Of a stretch of 64,000 nt of DNA, positions 26,590 to 34,957 are shown piece after piece; position 1 is the stretch's first letter; the number at the start of each line of letters is the position of its first letter. The position numbers and the translations under genes were made by a program. The stretch spans positions 1 through 64,000 of the forward strand of contig SABC01000007.1 of assembly GCA_009929175.1 (NCBI GenBank). The letters run 5' to 3'. Under the pieces are notes generated by a model, which was not told the origin of the DNA, did no database searches, and was given only the letters and a program-made list of their open reading frames with translations. The stretch comes from Bacteroidia bacterium (GTDB taxonomy: Bacteria > Bacteroidota > Bacteroidia > Bacteroidales > UBA932).

Positions 26590-26663
26590 TGTATATTCAA
26601 TAGTCCCGGGAACAAAGATCCTGCCATTTTTTTTGTGGCAGAAAATACACTCCATGTAATTGG

Positions 26664-26671
26664 CAAAGATA
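26664..26671 (-). promoter_or_regulatory. Promoter -7 box for the SurA-like/OstA-like operon
   Basis: Plus-strand CAAAGATA gives TATCTTTG on the minus strand. The predicted transcript starts near 26656 and has a leader of about 65 bases before ATG 26589. Confidence 0.5.
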
Positions 26672-26681
26672 ATAAAAATGA

Positions 26682-27620
26682 TCAGCCGTTGTAAAGTCTG
26701 GATTGAAATGTATCCCTCTCTTCCAGCCTTTTCTCAAGCATGCGGACTAGTTCGGGGTTCCTGACCTTTCCCCAGGGAGTTGAATTTACAAATCTTGGAG
26801 GGACCTCTCCGGCAAATCGTTCGATCAGGATGTCTGGCCTTAGCATCTCGAGCAGATCTATGAAAAAGTCGATGTAATCGGGGAGGCTCCACTGTATGAA
26901 GTCGTTGGGGCAGAGGGCAAACTCCTTTTCCATCTTGGTCCCCTTCACAATCTGCAGTTGATGGAATTTGACCGATTTGAGGGGGGTGCTGTTTATGAAA
27001 TAGGCGTATTCCAGCATCTCTTTGCGACTCTCTCCTGGAAGTCCTAGAATGAAGTGGGCACCGGTTTCCACTCCCATTTTGTCGGTTTTGAGGATGGCCT
27101 GTCGTGCAGCCTCAATATCGTGACCCCGGTTTATACGTAAAAGAGTTTTGTCATGGACAGATTCTATCCCATATTCGATGATTGCGATCTTTGTACGTGA
27201 GATTCCGGAGATCAGATCCAGTATCTCGTCATTGATGCAGTCGGGGCGGGTACCGATCACAATGCCTGCAACAGACGGGTGGGAAAGGGCCTCTGCATAT
27301 ACCCTGCCCAGCCTTTCCGCAGTACCGTATGTGTTTGAGTAGGACTGGAAATATGCAAGATATTGCCCTGCATTACGATATCTTTTCCTGTGAAACTCTA
27401 TACCCTCATCAAGTTGATTGAGTATGGTTTTGTCGGGGGTGCTGTAGGAGGGGTGGAATGCGTCGTTGTTGCAGTATGTGCAACCTCCCGTACCTTTGGT
27501 GCCGTCCCTGTTGGGACAAGTGAAGCCTGCATCCACTACAATCTTTTGGAGCCTTGTGCCATATGCCGATTTAAAATGGCCTACATAAGAGTTGAACCTT
27601 CTGTTACCGTCAAAGAGCAT
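26682..27620 (-). CDS. TIGR01212-type (YhcC-like) radical SAM protein
   Basis: 312 residues. The iron-sulfur motif is present as CPNRDGTKGTGGCTYCNND, the spacing typical of YhcC. Further blocks are YLAYFQSYSNTYG, VIGTRPDCINDE, EYGIESVHDKTLLRINRGHD and GAHFILGLPGES. The biochemical role of this subfamily is not settled; a link to RNA or sulfur modification has been suggested. Its ATG overlaps the stop of the upstream YhcH gene as ATGA, so the two are translationally coupled. Confidence 0.88.
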   Translation of the reverse strand: MLFDGNRRFNSYVGHFKSAYGTRLQKIVVDAGFTCPNRDGTKGTGGCTYCNNDAFHPSYSTPDKTILNQLDEGIEFHRKRYRNAGQYLAYFQSYSNTYGTAERLGRVYAEALSHPSVAGIVIGTRPDCINDEILDLISGISRTKIAIIEYGIESVHDKTLLRINRGHDIEAARQAILKTDKMGVETGAHFILGLPGESRKEMLEYAYFINSTPLKSVKFHQLQIVKGTKMEKEFALCPNDFIQWSLPDYIDFFIDLLEMLRPDILIERFAGEVPPRFVNSTPWGKVRNPELVRMLEKRLEERDTFQSRLYNG

Positions 27621-28066
27621 CAGACCAAAACTTTTATTACTATCTTGCGTATAAAGCCCTCCCCGATAAGGGGTGCATGTGCGTCATGCGGGAAAATTAT
27701 TGCTACGTTACCTGGTGAGAGGTTGATGAAGTTCTCGGGAACCTCTTCTAAAAATGCAATATCATTTTCGTTGTCGTAAGGCATGTTATCCCCGGCACAC
27801 CTGCTCCTGTCCCTGTGGCCGATAACTTCGTTCCCTTCCAAAAGGTAGTGGATATCTATGTAGGAGTCATGTACTTCTAATTTTGGAATATCCATTCCCT
27901 TGCCTTCTCCTTCCCATACTGAACAGTATATCTCTTTTCCCATTATGGAATGTTTGCCCGGCTCTAAGGATGCGAGGTCGTTTTTGATTAAAAACTCATA
28001 CGCTTTTGTAAAGCGGGGATGAAAGGAGAGATATCTTTCAAAACCCTTTAAAGAATCGACTATCAT
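27620..28066 (-). CDS. YhcH/YjgK/YiaL (DUF386) family protein
   Basis: 148 residues with the family's cupin-like pattern: EVHDSYIDIHYLLEG, the acidic stretch YDNENDIAFLEE, and FPHDAHAP, whose His residues bind metal in structures of relatives. Family members are often linked to sialic acid or other sugar-acid catabolism, but no such genes are nearby. It is transcribed divergently from the cell-wall-recycling operon, and its stop overlaps the radical SAM start. Confidence 0.85.
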   Translation of the reverse strand: MIVDSLKGFERYLSFHPRFTKAYEFLIKNDLASLEPGKHSIMGKEIYCSVWEGEGKGMDIPKLEVHDSYIDIHYLLEGNEVIGHRDRSRCAGDNMPYDNENDIAFLEEVPENFINLSPGNVAIIFPHDAHAPLIGEGFIRKIVIKVLV

Positions 28067-28081
28067 AAACTAAAATTTATG

Positions 28082-28098
28082 CAAATATAGTATCTTTG
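28082..28098. promoter_or_regulatory. Back-to-back divergent promoters
   Basis: Minus strand: TATATTTG (plus CAAATATA, 28082-28089) for the YhcH-radical SAM pair. Plus strand: TATCTTTG at 28091-28098 for the GHL10-NlpC-epimerase operon. Only one base separates the two -7 boxes, so polymerase binding to one should exclude the other. Confidence 0.6.
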
Positions 28099-28133
28099 TG
28101 TGGATATACTAACCCCTGAAAAATTAAGTTATT

Positions 28134-29654
28134 ATGAACAAGTTATTTACATTGCTCATAGCCACGTTGTTGGTTGTAACGGCATGTTCCCCGTCCAAAC
28201 CGGCCTATAACGGATACGATGGAAAACATGAGTGGAGGGCTGTATGGATAGCCACTGTCAACAATATCGACTGGCCATCTTCTCCGGGACTTACCTCCGA
28301 AGAGCAACAGAAGGAGCTGATCGACTACCTGGATCTTTTCAAGAGAATGAACTTTAATGCCGTGGTTCTCCAGATCAGGCCCACTGCAGATGCATTTTAT
28401 GTCTCCAAATACGAACCTTGGTCCATTCACCTTACCGGAGATCAAAACATAGCACCCGACCCTATGTATGATCCCTTGGAGTTTGCAATAAAAGAGGCAC
28501 ATAAAAGGGGTATGGAACTTCACGCCTGGCTCAATCCCTACAGGGTAGCACAGGATACAGCCGACCTGTCCAAGATGTCGCCCGACCATATATACCATAA
28601 GAACCCTGAGCTTTTTGTAAGGCACGGCAAGAAATTATACTTTGACCCGGCATTCCCCGAGACAAGGGAGTTCCTTGTAAAGGTAATCAAGGAACTGGTG
28701 CTTACCTATGACCTGGACGGAGTACACTTTGACGATTATTTTTATCCGAACAACGATTTTGATGACTCTCTCTCATTCTCGCTCCATCCCAGAGGCTACA
28801 CAGCCGAAGACAAAATGGCATGGAGAAGGGAGAACTTAGACATGGTGATTGAGATGCTAAGGGATACGATAAAATCGGTAAAACCCTATGTCAAATACGG
28901 GATCAGCCCATATGCCGTATGGCGCAACCTGAGGGACGACCCCAGGGGTTCCGATACAAAAAGTTATGGTTACACAAATTATGACCACTTGCATGCAGAC
29001 ATCCTTTTATGGATGGAAAAGGGATGGCTGGACTACATTCTTCCCCAGCTCTATTTCAATATTGGATATGAGGCTGCAGACTTCAACATCCTCGCAGACT
29101 GGTGGGAGGATTACTCTGCCGGGACTCCCGTCTACGGTGGTTTGGGAACCTACAGGCTTGACTCGGCAGCAAGAATTGAGGATTGGCGCAGTGCCGATCA
29201 GATCAGGCAGCAAGCCTTGATACTAAGGGGAAAGCCGGCTTATCACGGGGTTTGCTACTTCAATGCCCGTAACTTTCGCGAAAACCGTTTGGGTATCAAT
29301 GAGGTTATGGAAGAGCTATACCCCAATCCCGCACTTGTTCCCCCTTTGAGGGGATTCCCGGTCAAAAGGCCTGCAGCTCCGGCAAATCCCAAGGCTGAGA
29401 TTTCCAACGGCGAGGTTTTCATTACATGGGATGCCCCGGCAGCTGCGCAAGAGGATATCCACTCGGCAAAATACCATGTTCTTTATGGATTTGCCGAGGG
29501 CGAAAAACCCGATTTTGGCAAGGGGAGTGCAATTTTGTGCCTCAACGGGGAGGGCAGGTTCGTTATTCCCCGGGGAGAAAGTGAAACAATGGTCTATTAT
29601 GTATCTGCACTGGATAGGCTTTACAATGAAAGCAAACCGGTAAAAGTCAAATAA
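28134..29654 (+). CDS. GHL10/DUF187-family glycosidase-like lipoprotein
   Basis: 506 residues with lipobox VTAC (Cys18). The glycoside-hydrolase-like 10 (DUF187) barrel spans about residues 30-400: EWRAVWIATVNNIDWP at the start, NFNAVVLQIRPTADAFY, AWLNPYRVA, and GVHFDDYFYPNNDFDD with candidate catalytic acids. A fibronectin-like C-terminal domain follows (about 405-506). Members are thought to act on peptidoglycan-derived sugars. It is the first gene of an operon with an NlpC/P60 peptidase and a muropeptide epimerase, which fits a role in cell-wall fragment processing. Confidence 0.88.
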   Translation: MNKLFTLLIATLLVVTACSPSKPAYNGYDGKHEWRAVWIATVNNIDWPSSPGLTSEEQQKELIDYLDLFKRMNFNAVVLQIRPTADAFYVSKYEPWSIHLTGDQNIAPDPMYDPLEFAIKEAHKRGMELHAWLNPYRVAQDTADLSKMSPDHIYHKNPELFVRHGKKLYFDPAFPETREFLVKVIKELVLTYDLDGVHFDDYFYPNNDFDDSLSFSLHPRGYTAEDKMAWRRENLDMVIEMLRDTIKSVKPYVKYGISPYAVWRNLRDDPRGSDTKSYGYTNYDHLHADILLWMEKGWLDYILPQLYFNIGYEAADFNILADWWEDYSAGTPVYGGLGTYRLDSAARIEDWRSADQIRQQALILRGKPAYHGVCYFNARNFRENRLGINEVMEELYPNPALVPPLRGFPVKRPAAPANPKAEISNGEVFITWDAPAAAQEDIHSAKYHVLYGFAEGEKPDFGKGSAILCLNGEGRFVIPRGESETMVYYVSALDRLYNESKPVKVK

Positions 29655-29669
29655 GTAATCTATCAAGAT

Positions 29670-30875
29670 ATGAAAAAATCAATTGTATTGTTATTGTCGG
29701 CTGCACTGCTTGTTTCTTGTGCTACCGGGGGTAAAAATGAAAAGGTCACCAAAGAGTTTGACCAATTAGTACAGCAGGTGAAGCAGGAGTTTGCCCCCGA
29801 CAGGAGGGACAAGACATTCGAACCACAGCTTGTGTACAACGAAGAGAACAAATCCTATGCAGTAAAAGGCTCTACTACTGAGGCAGGAGCTGTCGAGGCC
29901 CTTGTCAGTGCCCTTAAGGAGAAGGGAATTGAAGCTGCAGACAGTATGGTCGTATTGCCGGACCCATTGTTGGGAGATAAAACATACGGTATAACCGCCC
30001 AGTCCGTAATTAATTTGCGGTATGGTCCAGGCTATTCCAATGAGTCAGCCACACAAACACTTATGGGTATGCCTGTAAGGATTCTGGAAAAGAAGGGGGG
30101 GTGGACACGTTGTATCACACCCGAGGGTTACACAGCCTGGGTCTCTTCGGGTAGTATCCAACCCATGAATTCCGAGGAATACAATGAATGGACAGCTGCT
30201 CCAAAGCTGATCGTGACAACCCACTATACACTATTCCGTGAAGCACCTGTTGCCGGCTCACCGGTTATTTCCGATGGCGTTTGGGGCAATATTGTGCGCA
30301 ACGAAGGTAAAAGCGGTAACAGTTACAAGGTAATACTTCCCAACGGCAGGGTTGCTTACGTTGCTGCAAACGATGTTCAGGAGTTTGATAAATGGCTGGG
30401 AAGCAGGAATCCTACAGCCGAGAACATTCTTGCTGTCGCAAAGCAATTCCTTGGTTTCCCATATATGTGGGGAGGTACCTCAGTAAAAGCGATGGATTGC
30501 TCCGGATTTACAAAAACAGCGTTTTACCTTAACGGTGTAATACTGGAAAGGGATGCTTCGCAACAAGCAAGGACAGGTGCAGATGTGGATATTACAGGGG
30601 GCTTTGACAACCTCCGCGCCGGCGACCTTTTGTTCTTTGGTTCAAAGGCTACCGAGGAGAGGAAAGAGAGGATCACACATGTGGGTATCTACATTGGTAA
30701 CGGGGAGTTCATACACTCGGCCACATCGGTGAGAATCAACTCGCTCATTCCAGACTCTGTGAACTATTATGAAGGGTCCAACCGTCTGGTGAGGGCCAAC
30801 AGGCTGATAACCGAAATCGATAAAGATCCGGGGATTGTTTCTATTGTTAACCATCCATGGTATTTTGTAAAATAA
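29670..30875 (+). CDS. SH3-NlpC/P60 (C40) endopeptidase lipoprotein
   Basis: 401 residues. Lipobox VSC (Cys17), two bacterial SH3 domains (about 105-165 and 180-240; INLRYGPGYS, then FREAPVAGSPVI) and a C-terminal NlpC/P60 domain with catalytic Cys277 in MDCSGF and the His in THVGIYIG. Homologues cut the gamma-D-Glu-diaminopimelate bond and release L-Ala-D-Glu. That dipeptide is the substrate of the epimerase encoded 14 bases downstream, so the order reflects a pathway. Confidence 0.93.
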   Translation: MKKSIVLLLSAALLVSCATGGKNEKVTKEFDQLVQQVKQEFAPDRRDKTFEPQLVYNEENKSYAVKGSTTEAGAVEALVSALKEKGIEAADSMVVLPDPLLGDKTYGITAQSVINLRYGPGYSNESATQTLMGMPVRILEKKGGWTRCITPEGYTAWVSSGSIQPMNSEEYNEWTAAPKLIVTTHYTLFREAPVAGSPVISDGVWGNIVRNEGKSGNSYKVILPNGRVAYVAANDVQEFDKWLGSRNPTAENILAVAKQFLGFPYMWGGTSVKAMDCSGFTKTAFYLNGVILERDASQQARTGADVDITGGFDNLRAGDLLFFGSKATEERKERITHVGIYIGNGEFIHSATSVRINSLIPDSVNYYEGSNRLVRANRLITEIDKDPGIVSIVNHPWYFVK

Positions 30876-30888
30876 ATTTTAAAAAGAG

Positions 30889-32043
30889 ATGAACAACACT
30901 ACAACCAGAAGAAACTTCATTAAATCGGCAGGTTTGATAACAGCTGCAGCGGCCATAGTGAGCCCTGCAGATATTTTTGCACGAGGTTCGGCAGGCCAGT
31001 CCCGTAAAAAAGGGGTTAAAAAGCTGGAACTCACCTGGAAGCCATTCGATGCCCTTTTAAGACATCCCTTTACAATTGCCAACTTTACAAGGACCACCAC
31101 TCCTATTGTACTCACCGAGATTACCTGGGATGGTTACACCGGTTATGGTGAAGCTTCCCTGCCTCCGTACCTCGGGGAGACGCAATCCTCTGTGATGGAT
31201 TTCCTCAAGAAGGTAGACCTTAGTGGTTTCGATACTCCATTCCGGATACAGGACATCATGGCTTATGTAGATTCGATTGCTATCAACAATACCGCGGCAA
31301 AAGCTGCCATTGACATAGCCCTCCATGACCTTGTGGGCAAGATAATGGGGCAACCGTGGTGGAAGATCTGGGGTTTCAATGCCGCCACAACTCCCGACAC
31401 CTCCTTTACGGTTGGTCTGGATACCGAAGAGGTTGTAAGGCTCAAAACCAGGGAGGCATCCCCGTATAACGTGATCAAGGTAAAACTGGGCAGGGACGAA
31501 GCAACCGACAAAATGATGATAAATACAATCAGGTCGGTAACGGATACCGAGATTTGCATCGACGCAAACCAGGGATGGAAAGACAAACACTATGCCCTGG
31601 ATATGATACACTGGCTCAATGAGAGAGGGGTTACCATGATTGAACAGCCAATGTCCAAGTTCATGCTGGAAGAGACTGCCTGGCTTACAGAAAGAAGCCC
31701 TCTGCCTGTGATTGCCGATGAATCCTGCCAGAGGCTAACCGATGTACCCAAGCTCAAAGGGGCCTTCCACGGCATCAATATCAAGCTTATGAAATGCACC
31801 GGAATGCGGGAAGCACGTGAAATGATCTCTTTGGCAAAGGCTCTTCATATGAGGGTAATGATAGGTTGCATGACAGAGACATCATGTGCAATATCGGCAG
31901 CCGCTCAACTTGCCCCCGAAACCGAATGGGCAGATTTGGACGGCAACCTGCTTATCTCCAACGACGTATTCGACGGCATGAAGATAGTGAACGGAAAGAT
32001 AACCCTGGACGAAAAACCCGGGATTGGTGCTTCCAAAATCTAA
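30889..32043 (+). CDS. L-Ala-D/L-Glu (dipeptide) epimerase
   Basis: 384 residues, enolase superfamily, muconate-lactonizing subgroup. Catalytic and metal residues are seen in order: IKVKLG (first Lys pair), CIDANQGW, MIEQPMS, IADESC (metal Asp/Glu/Asp) and NIKLMKCTG (second catalytic Lys). It epimerises L-Ala-D-Glu from peptidoglycan to L-Ala-L-Glu for peptidase cleavage. The N-terminus carries a twin-arginine-like signal (TRRNFIKSAG followed by an Ala-rich hydrophobic stretch), so export, possibly by Tat, is predicted. That matches the exported NlpC/P60 partner. Confidence 0.92.
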   Translation: MNNTTTRRNFIKSAGLITAAAAIVSPADIFARGSAGQSRKKGVKKLELTWKPFDALLRHPFTIANFTRTTTPIVLTEITWDGYTGYGEASLPPYLGETQSSVMDFLKKVDLSGFDTPFRIQDIMAYVDSIAINNTAAKAAIDIALHDLVGKIMGQPWWKIWGFNAATTPDTSFTVGLDTEEVVRLKTREASPYNVIKVKLGRDEATDKMMINTIRSVTDTEICIDANQGWKDKHYALDMIHWLNERGVTMIEQPMSKFMLEETAWLTERSPLPVIADESCQRLTDVPKLKGAFHGINIKLMKCTGMREAREMISLAKALHMRVMIGCMTETSCAISAAAQLAPETEWADLDGNLLISNDVFDGMKIVNGKITLDEKPGIGASKI

Positions 32044-32059
32044 CTTCTAAATTATTTGT

Positions 32060-32067
32060 TAACTTTG
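32060..32067 (+). promoter_or_regulatory. Promoter -7 box for the 90-residue protein
   Basis: TAACTTTG, 18 bases before ATG 32085. No -33 element recognised. Confidence 0.45.
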
Positions 32068-32084
32068 CACCAAATTAATTTAAC

Positions 32085-32357
32085 ATGGCAAGTTTAAGAA
32101 TTATTAAAAAAGATATCGATTATCTTATTTCGGAGGTCATTTCGGATTGCTGGACCTTTTTGTACACCAATCCCGGCAAGAGTTCGGAGGAGGCTGTAGC
32201 AATTATAAATGATGCAGTTACCTTGAGGAATGATTTGTACAACAGGGTCAACAAACCCGGTAAAGAGGGTGTCAAAGCCCACTACAAGGCAATCAACCAG
32301 GACCTTCTCTCGGGAGTGGACTCCCTTTTCCACAGGATAAGCGATATGGTTAAGTAA
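32085..32357 (+). CDS. Conserved hypothetical protein, 90 residues
   Basis: Small soluble protein predicted to be all-helical (IKKDIDYLISEVISDCW, SEEAVAIINDAVTLRNDL, LLSGVDSLFHRISDMV). No signal peptide or membrane segment. It has its own -7 box and a strong terminator, and codon use like its neighbours, so it is very probably expressed. I do not recognise a characterised family; similar short proteins occur in Bacteroidetes. Function unknown. Confidence 0.7.
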   Translation: MASLRIIKKDIDYLISEVISDCWTFLYTNPGKSSEEAVAIINDAVTLRNDLYNRVNKPGKEGVKAHYKAINQDLLSGVDSLFHRISDMVK

Positions 32358-32375
32358 TCGATACTCCAATCAAAA

Positions 32376-32408
32376 CAAAACCGGCCCTTAAGCCGGTTTT
32401 GTTTTTTT
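32376..32408 (+). terminator. Bidirectional terminator
   Basis: A 10-bp stem CAAAACCGGC (32376-32385) / GCCGGTTTTG (32392-32401) with T run to 32408. It can also end the convergent YgjP-like transcript. Confidence 0.85.
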
Positions 32409-32416
32409 ATGCAGGA

Positions 32417-33130
32417 TCAGATTACCGGTCGGAAAGCTTTTAGTGCTTTGGCGTACTCTTTTTCCTTCCCGCCGCAAAGGTTGTCGACCAGTTTATGGAA
32501 TTCCGGACCATGGTTGCGATGTCTTAGATGGGCCAGTTCGTGCAGGATCACGTAATCACATAGATGGGCAGGGAGGCGCATCAAATGGATGTTGAGGTTG
32601 ATGTTGAGACGGGATGAGCAACTACCCCAGTTGCTGCGGTTGTTCTTGAGGGATATGCCTGATGGCCGGAACCCGTGCCTCTGCGCGAGGACTGTAACCC
32701 TTTGGGGTATATAGTTGCGGGCACTATCCCTGATGGCTGTCACAATGCTCTCGATTGCCCTTTGATCGGGTACTCCTGCAGGGATATGTATCGTGTAATC
32801 ACCGGAACTGCTTTTGACTATTGAAATACGGTTGCCGGAAGCCGGCCTTGATAAGATAATGGTGCCTGTAATAAGACCTATCGTTGTCCCTTCGGTCAAA
32901 GGGAGATTGTGTTTTGCAGCTTTTTCCTTTTGTCTCTGCAGGGCTTTGTTTATCCACTCCTGTTTTTGTTCAACAAAATTAATTGCGTTATTGTAGTCTG
33001 TAAACCATGGGATTGTGACAGACACTCCTTTGCTGTGATGGACCGATATACGTATCCCTTTGGCTCGTACGCTCCTGGATATTGTATAGTCCCCGAATGA
33101 CGGGTGGTAGGCAGTTTTGTTGTTTTTCAT
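32417..33130 (-). CDS. YgjP-like (SprT-type) zinc metallopeptidase
   Basis: 237 residues from ATG 33130 (MKNNKTAYHPSFGDYTI). The zinc motif HELAHLRHRNHGPEFH (HExxH plus a downstream His) and the preceding NRSNWGSCSSRLNINLN are the hallmarks of the YgjP/DUF45 family. The substrate is unknown. A longer in-frame extension to 33265 overlaps moeA and is rejected. It lies 5 bases downstream of moeA and is probably in the same transcript. Confidence 0.87.
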   Translation of the reverse strand: MKNNKTAYHPSFGDYTISRSVRAKGIRISVHHSKGVSVTIPWFTDYNNAINFVEQKQEWINKALQRQKEKAAKHNLPLTEGTTIGLITGTIILSRPASGNRISIVKSSSGDYTIHIPAGVPDQRAIESIVTAIRDSARNYIPQRVTVLAQRHGFRPSGISLKNNRSNWGSCSSRLNINLNIHLMRLPAHLCDYVILHELAHLRHRNHGPEFHKLVDNLCGGKEKEYAKALKAFRPVI

Positions 33131-33135
33131 GCTTG

Positions 33136-34326
33136 TCAGCCAAGGAGTATAGTCAGTGCATGGTCTCCTTTTTTGAACCCGGAGACCCCTGAGGGGACTA
33201 CCATGATTCCATTCGCACAGGTCATTGCATGTATGTGTGCCGACCCGTTGTACATGATAGGACATATCGATCCGTACGGTTCTGTTTTGACGGGTACCAG
33301 GGATGTCCGGGATGTGTTGCGCCGGGTGTAATCCTGAGACAAAGGGAGCTTCAGCCTTAAAGGTGAGTAATCTGCTCCGGCACAGGCAGCTAAATAAGGC
33401 CTTACAAGCAGTTCGAACTGAACAAAAGAGGAGACAGGATTGCCGGGCAGAGCAAAAACCACCTTACCCTCTTTGACTGCGAAGGTACTGGGTTTGCCGG
33501 GCTGGATTGCCACTCTGTCAAAAAGGATACAGAACCCCTGGGATGTAAGCACCTGCGGGACAAAATCGAACTCACCCATTGAGACCCCTCCTGTCATTAC
33601 CAGTACGTCACATTGTTGCAGTGCCCGGGAAACACTGTTTTCCAGCTCTTCCCTGGAATCGGAGGCAATGCCGAAATACTGATTTTCGAAACCGGCCCTG
33701 TTTGCCTGGGCCATCAGCTGCCATCCGTTGGAGTTGCGGATCTGGTACTCTTCTACCGGCTGCCCCGGCTCAATGAGTTCATCCCCTGTAGAGAGGATAC
33801 CCAACTTGGGATAACACACCACAGGCACTTCGTCCAAACCGGCAGATGCCAGTACGGCTATATGCTCCGGGCCGATTATCGTTCCCTTTTGTAGCAAGAC
33901 GGAGCCTTTTTTCAGATCCTCTCCTTTGAGGCAGATATTGGACCATAGGGAATAGCCTTTTTCGCCTCGATTGATGAGTAGCTGGTTGCCATTAAGCTCG
34001 GTATCCTCTACCATGACCACGCACTCTGCCCCTTTGGGTACCATTGCACCTGTCATTATTTTATAACACTCCCCGGGTTTGACAGTACCGGTTGGTCGCT
34101 GCCCGGCAGCAATTGTTCCCGAAACTGTGATGGCCTCTTTGCCAATGCTTCCAAGGGCAAGTGCATAACCATCAACTGCTGATTTGTCAAAAGGGGGTAT
34201 ATCCCTGTCACACAAAACATCTGCCGACAGCACTTTCCCTAGGGAATTTTCTAATTTTGCAACTTGTGTGCTGCACTGTAATTTATTGGCCAATGTTATA
34301 TTTACAGCCTCTTCGAATGAGATCAT
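33136..34326 (-). CDS. moeA: Molybdopterin molybdenumtransferase MoeA
   Basis: 396 residues from ATG 34326 (MISFEEAVNITLANK). Motifs: DIPPFDKSAVDGYAL, KPGECYKIMTGAMVPKGAE, LGILSTGDELIEPG and GGVSMGEFDFVPQVL, with the ending FVQFELLVRPYL. MoeA inserts molybdate (or in AOR organisms tungstate) into adenylylated molybdopterin. It is the only clear molybdenum-cofactor gene in the window and gives the AOR enzyme at 2.7 kb a plausible cofactor route. The start is fixed by the promoter at 34348-34355. Confidence 0.93.
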   Translation of the reverse strand: MISFEEAVNITLANKLQCSTQVAKLENSLGKVLSADVLCDRDIPPFDKSAVDGYALALGSIGKEAITVSGTIAAGQRPTGTVKPGECYKIMTGAMVPKGAECVVMVEDTELNGNQLLINRGEKGYSLWSNICLKGEDLKKGSVLLQKGTIIGPEHIAVLASAGLDEVPVVCYPKLGILSTGDELIEPGQPVEEYQIRNSNGWQLMAQANRAGFENQYFGIASDSREELENSVSRALQQCDVLVMTGGVSMGEFDFVPQVLTSQGFCILFDRVAIQPGKPSTFAVKEGKVVFALPGNPVSSFVQFELLVRPYLAACAGADYSPLRLKLPLSQDYTRRNTSRTSLVPVKTEPYGSICPIMYNGSAHIHAMTCANGIMVVPSGVSGFKKGDHALTILLG

Positions 34327-34347
34327 GTTTTTTCTTTCCTTAGTACG

Positions 34348-34395
34348 CAAAATTAGGGAAATTACTTGCGCAGTCAAAAAATATATGTAACTTTG
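34348..34395. promoter_or_regulatory. Divergent promoters, moeA / rpsO
   Basis: Minus strand: TAATTTTG -7 box (plus CAAAATTA, 34348-34355) for moeA. Plus strand: TTG at 34366-34368, a 19-base spacer and TAACTTTG at 34388-34395 for rpsO. Confidence 0.65.
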
Positions 34396-34442
34396 CACTC
34401 CCAATTTTGGGGTAGAATTATATATATCAATTGCTTAGAATA

Positions 34443-34718
34443 ATGGCAACTTATCTTCAAAAAGAAAAAAAGCAAGAGATTTTCGGCCAATACGGAAAGT
34501 CTAATGCAGATACCGGTTCTCCTGAGAGCCAGGTAGCTTTGTTTTCCTACCGTATCGCTCACCTTACAAACCACCTGAAAAGCAACAAAAAGGACTTTAC
34601 AACACAAAGGTCCCTGCTCAAGCTGGTAGGTAAGAGACGTCGTCTTCTGGACTATTTGAAAGAAACAGACATCGAGAGATACAGAAATATTGTGAAGGCA
34701 CTTAACCTTCGTAAATAA
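34443..34718 (+). CDS. rpsO: 30S ribosomal protein S15
   Basis: 91 residues from ATG 34443 (MATYLQKEKKQEIF). The block TGSPESQVALFSYRIAHLTNHLK and RRRLLDYLKETDIERYR is the S15 signature. It binds 16S rRNA helices 20-22. rpsO next to pnp is a widely conserved order, but here a terminator and a separate promoter lie between them. Confidence 0.97.
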   Translation: MATYLQKEKKQEIFGQYGKSNADTGSPESQVALFSYRIAHLTNHLKSNKKDFTTQRSLLKLVGKRRRLLDYLKETDIERYRNIVKALNLRK

Positions 34719-34721
34719 AGC

Positions 34722-34752
34722 AAAAAGGTGCCTCCGGGCACCTTTTTTTTTG
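34722..34752 (+). terminator. rpsO terminator
   Basis: AAAAAGGTGCC (34722-34732), loop TCCG, GGCACC (34737-34742) and a run of nine T. Confidence 0.88.
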
Positions 34753-34824
34753 TAAGTTTTTATCGGAGTCCGGATTTTAATTGAATATTTTTAACCAAAT
34801 AGCCATTTCATCTGATAATCTGAT

Positions 34825-34957
34825 TAAATTTGCATAAACTTTTTTTGAGTAACGAATTGCCGGTTACACAAAGGCATCCCGAGGCCGGCAGTATTGCGGA
34901 ATTAGTATTATTAATCAACTCTCACAGGGAGAGTCGGGTTGCATTTTTTTGTTTTAT
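34825..34957 (+). promoter_or_regulatory. pnp promoter and structured leader
   Basis: TAAATTTG -7 box at 34825-34832 predicts a leader of about 118 bases. Within it, GTAAC (34849-34853) can pair with GTTAC (34863-34867), or GCCGG (34859-34863) with CCGGC (34885-34889); the two helices exclude each other. ACTCTC / GAGAGT (34918-34923, 34929-34934) forms a hairpin followed within 10 bases by T7 (34944-34950), a terminator-like element just before the ATG. This could attenuate or autoregulate pnp. Confidence 0.45.

Noticed and set aside
32417-33265. Longer form of the YgjP-like peptidase starting at 33265
   Set aside because: The extra 45 residues overlap the moeA coding end and have no domain character; ATG 33130 fits the family start.
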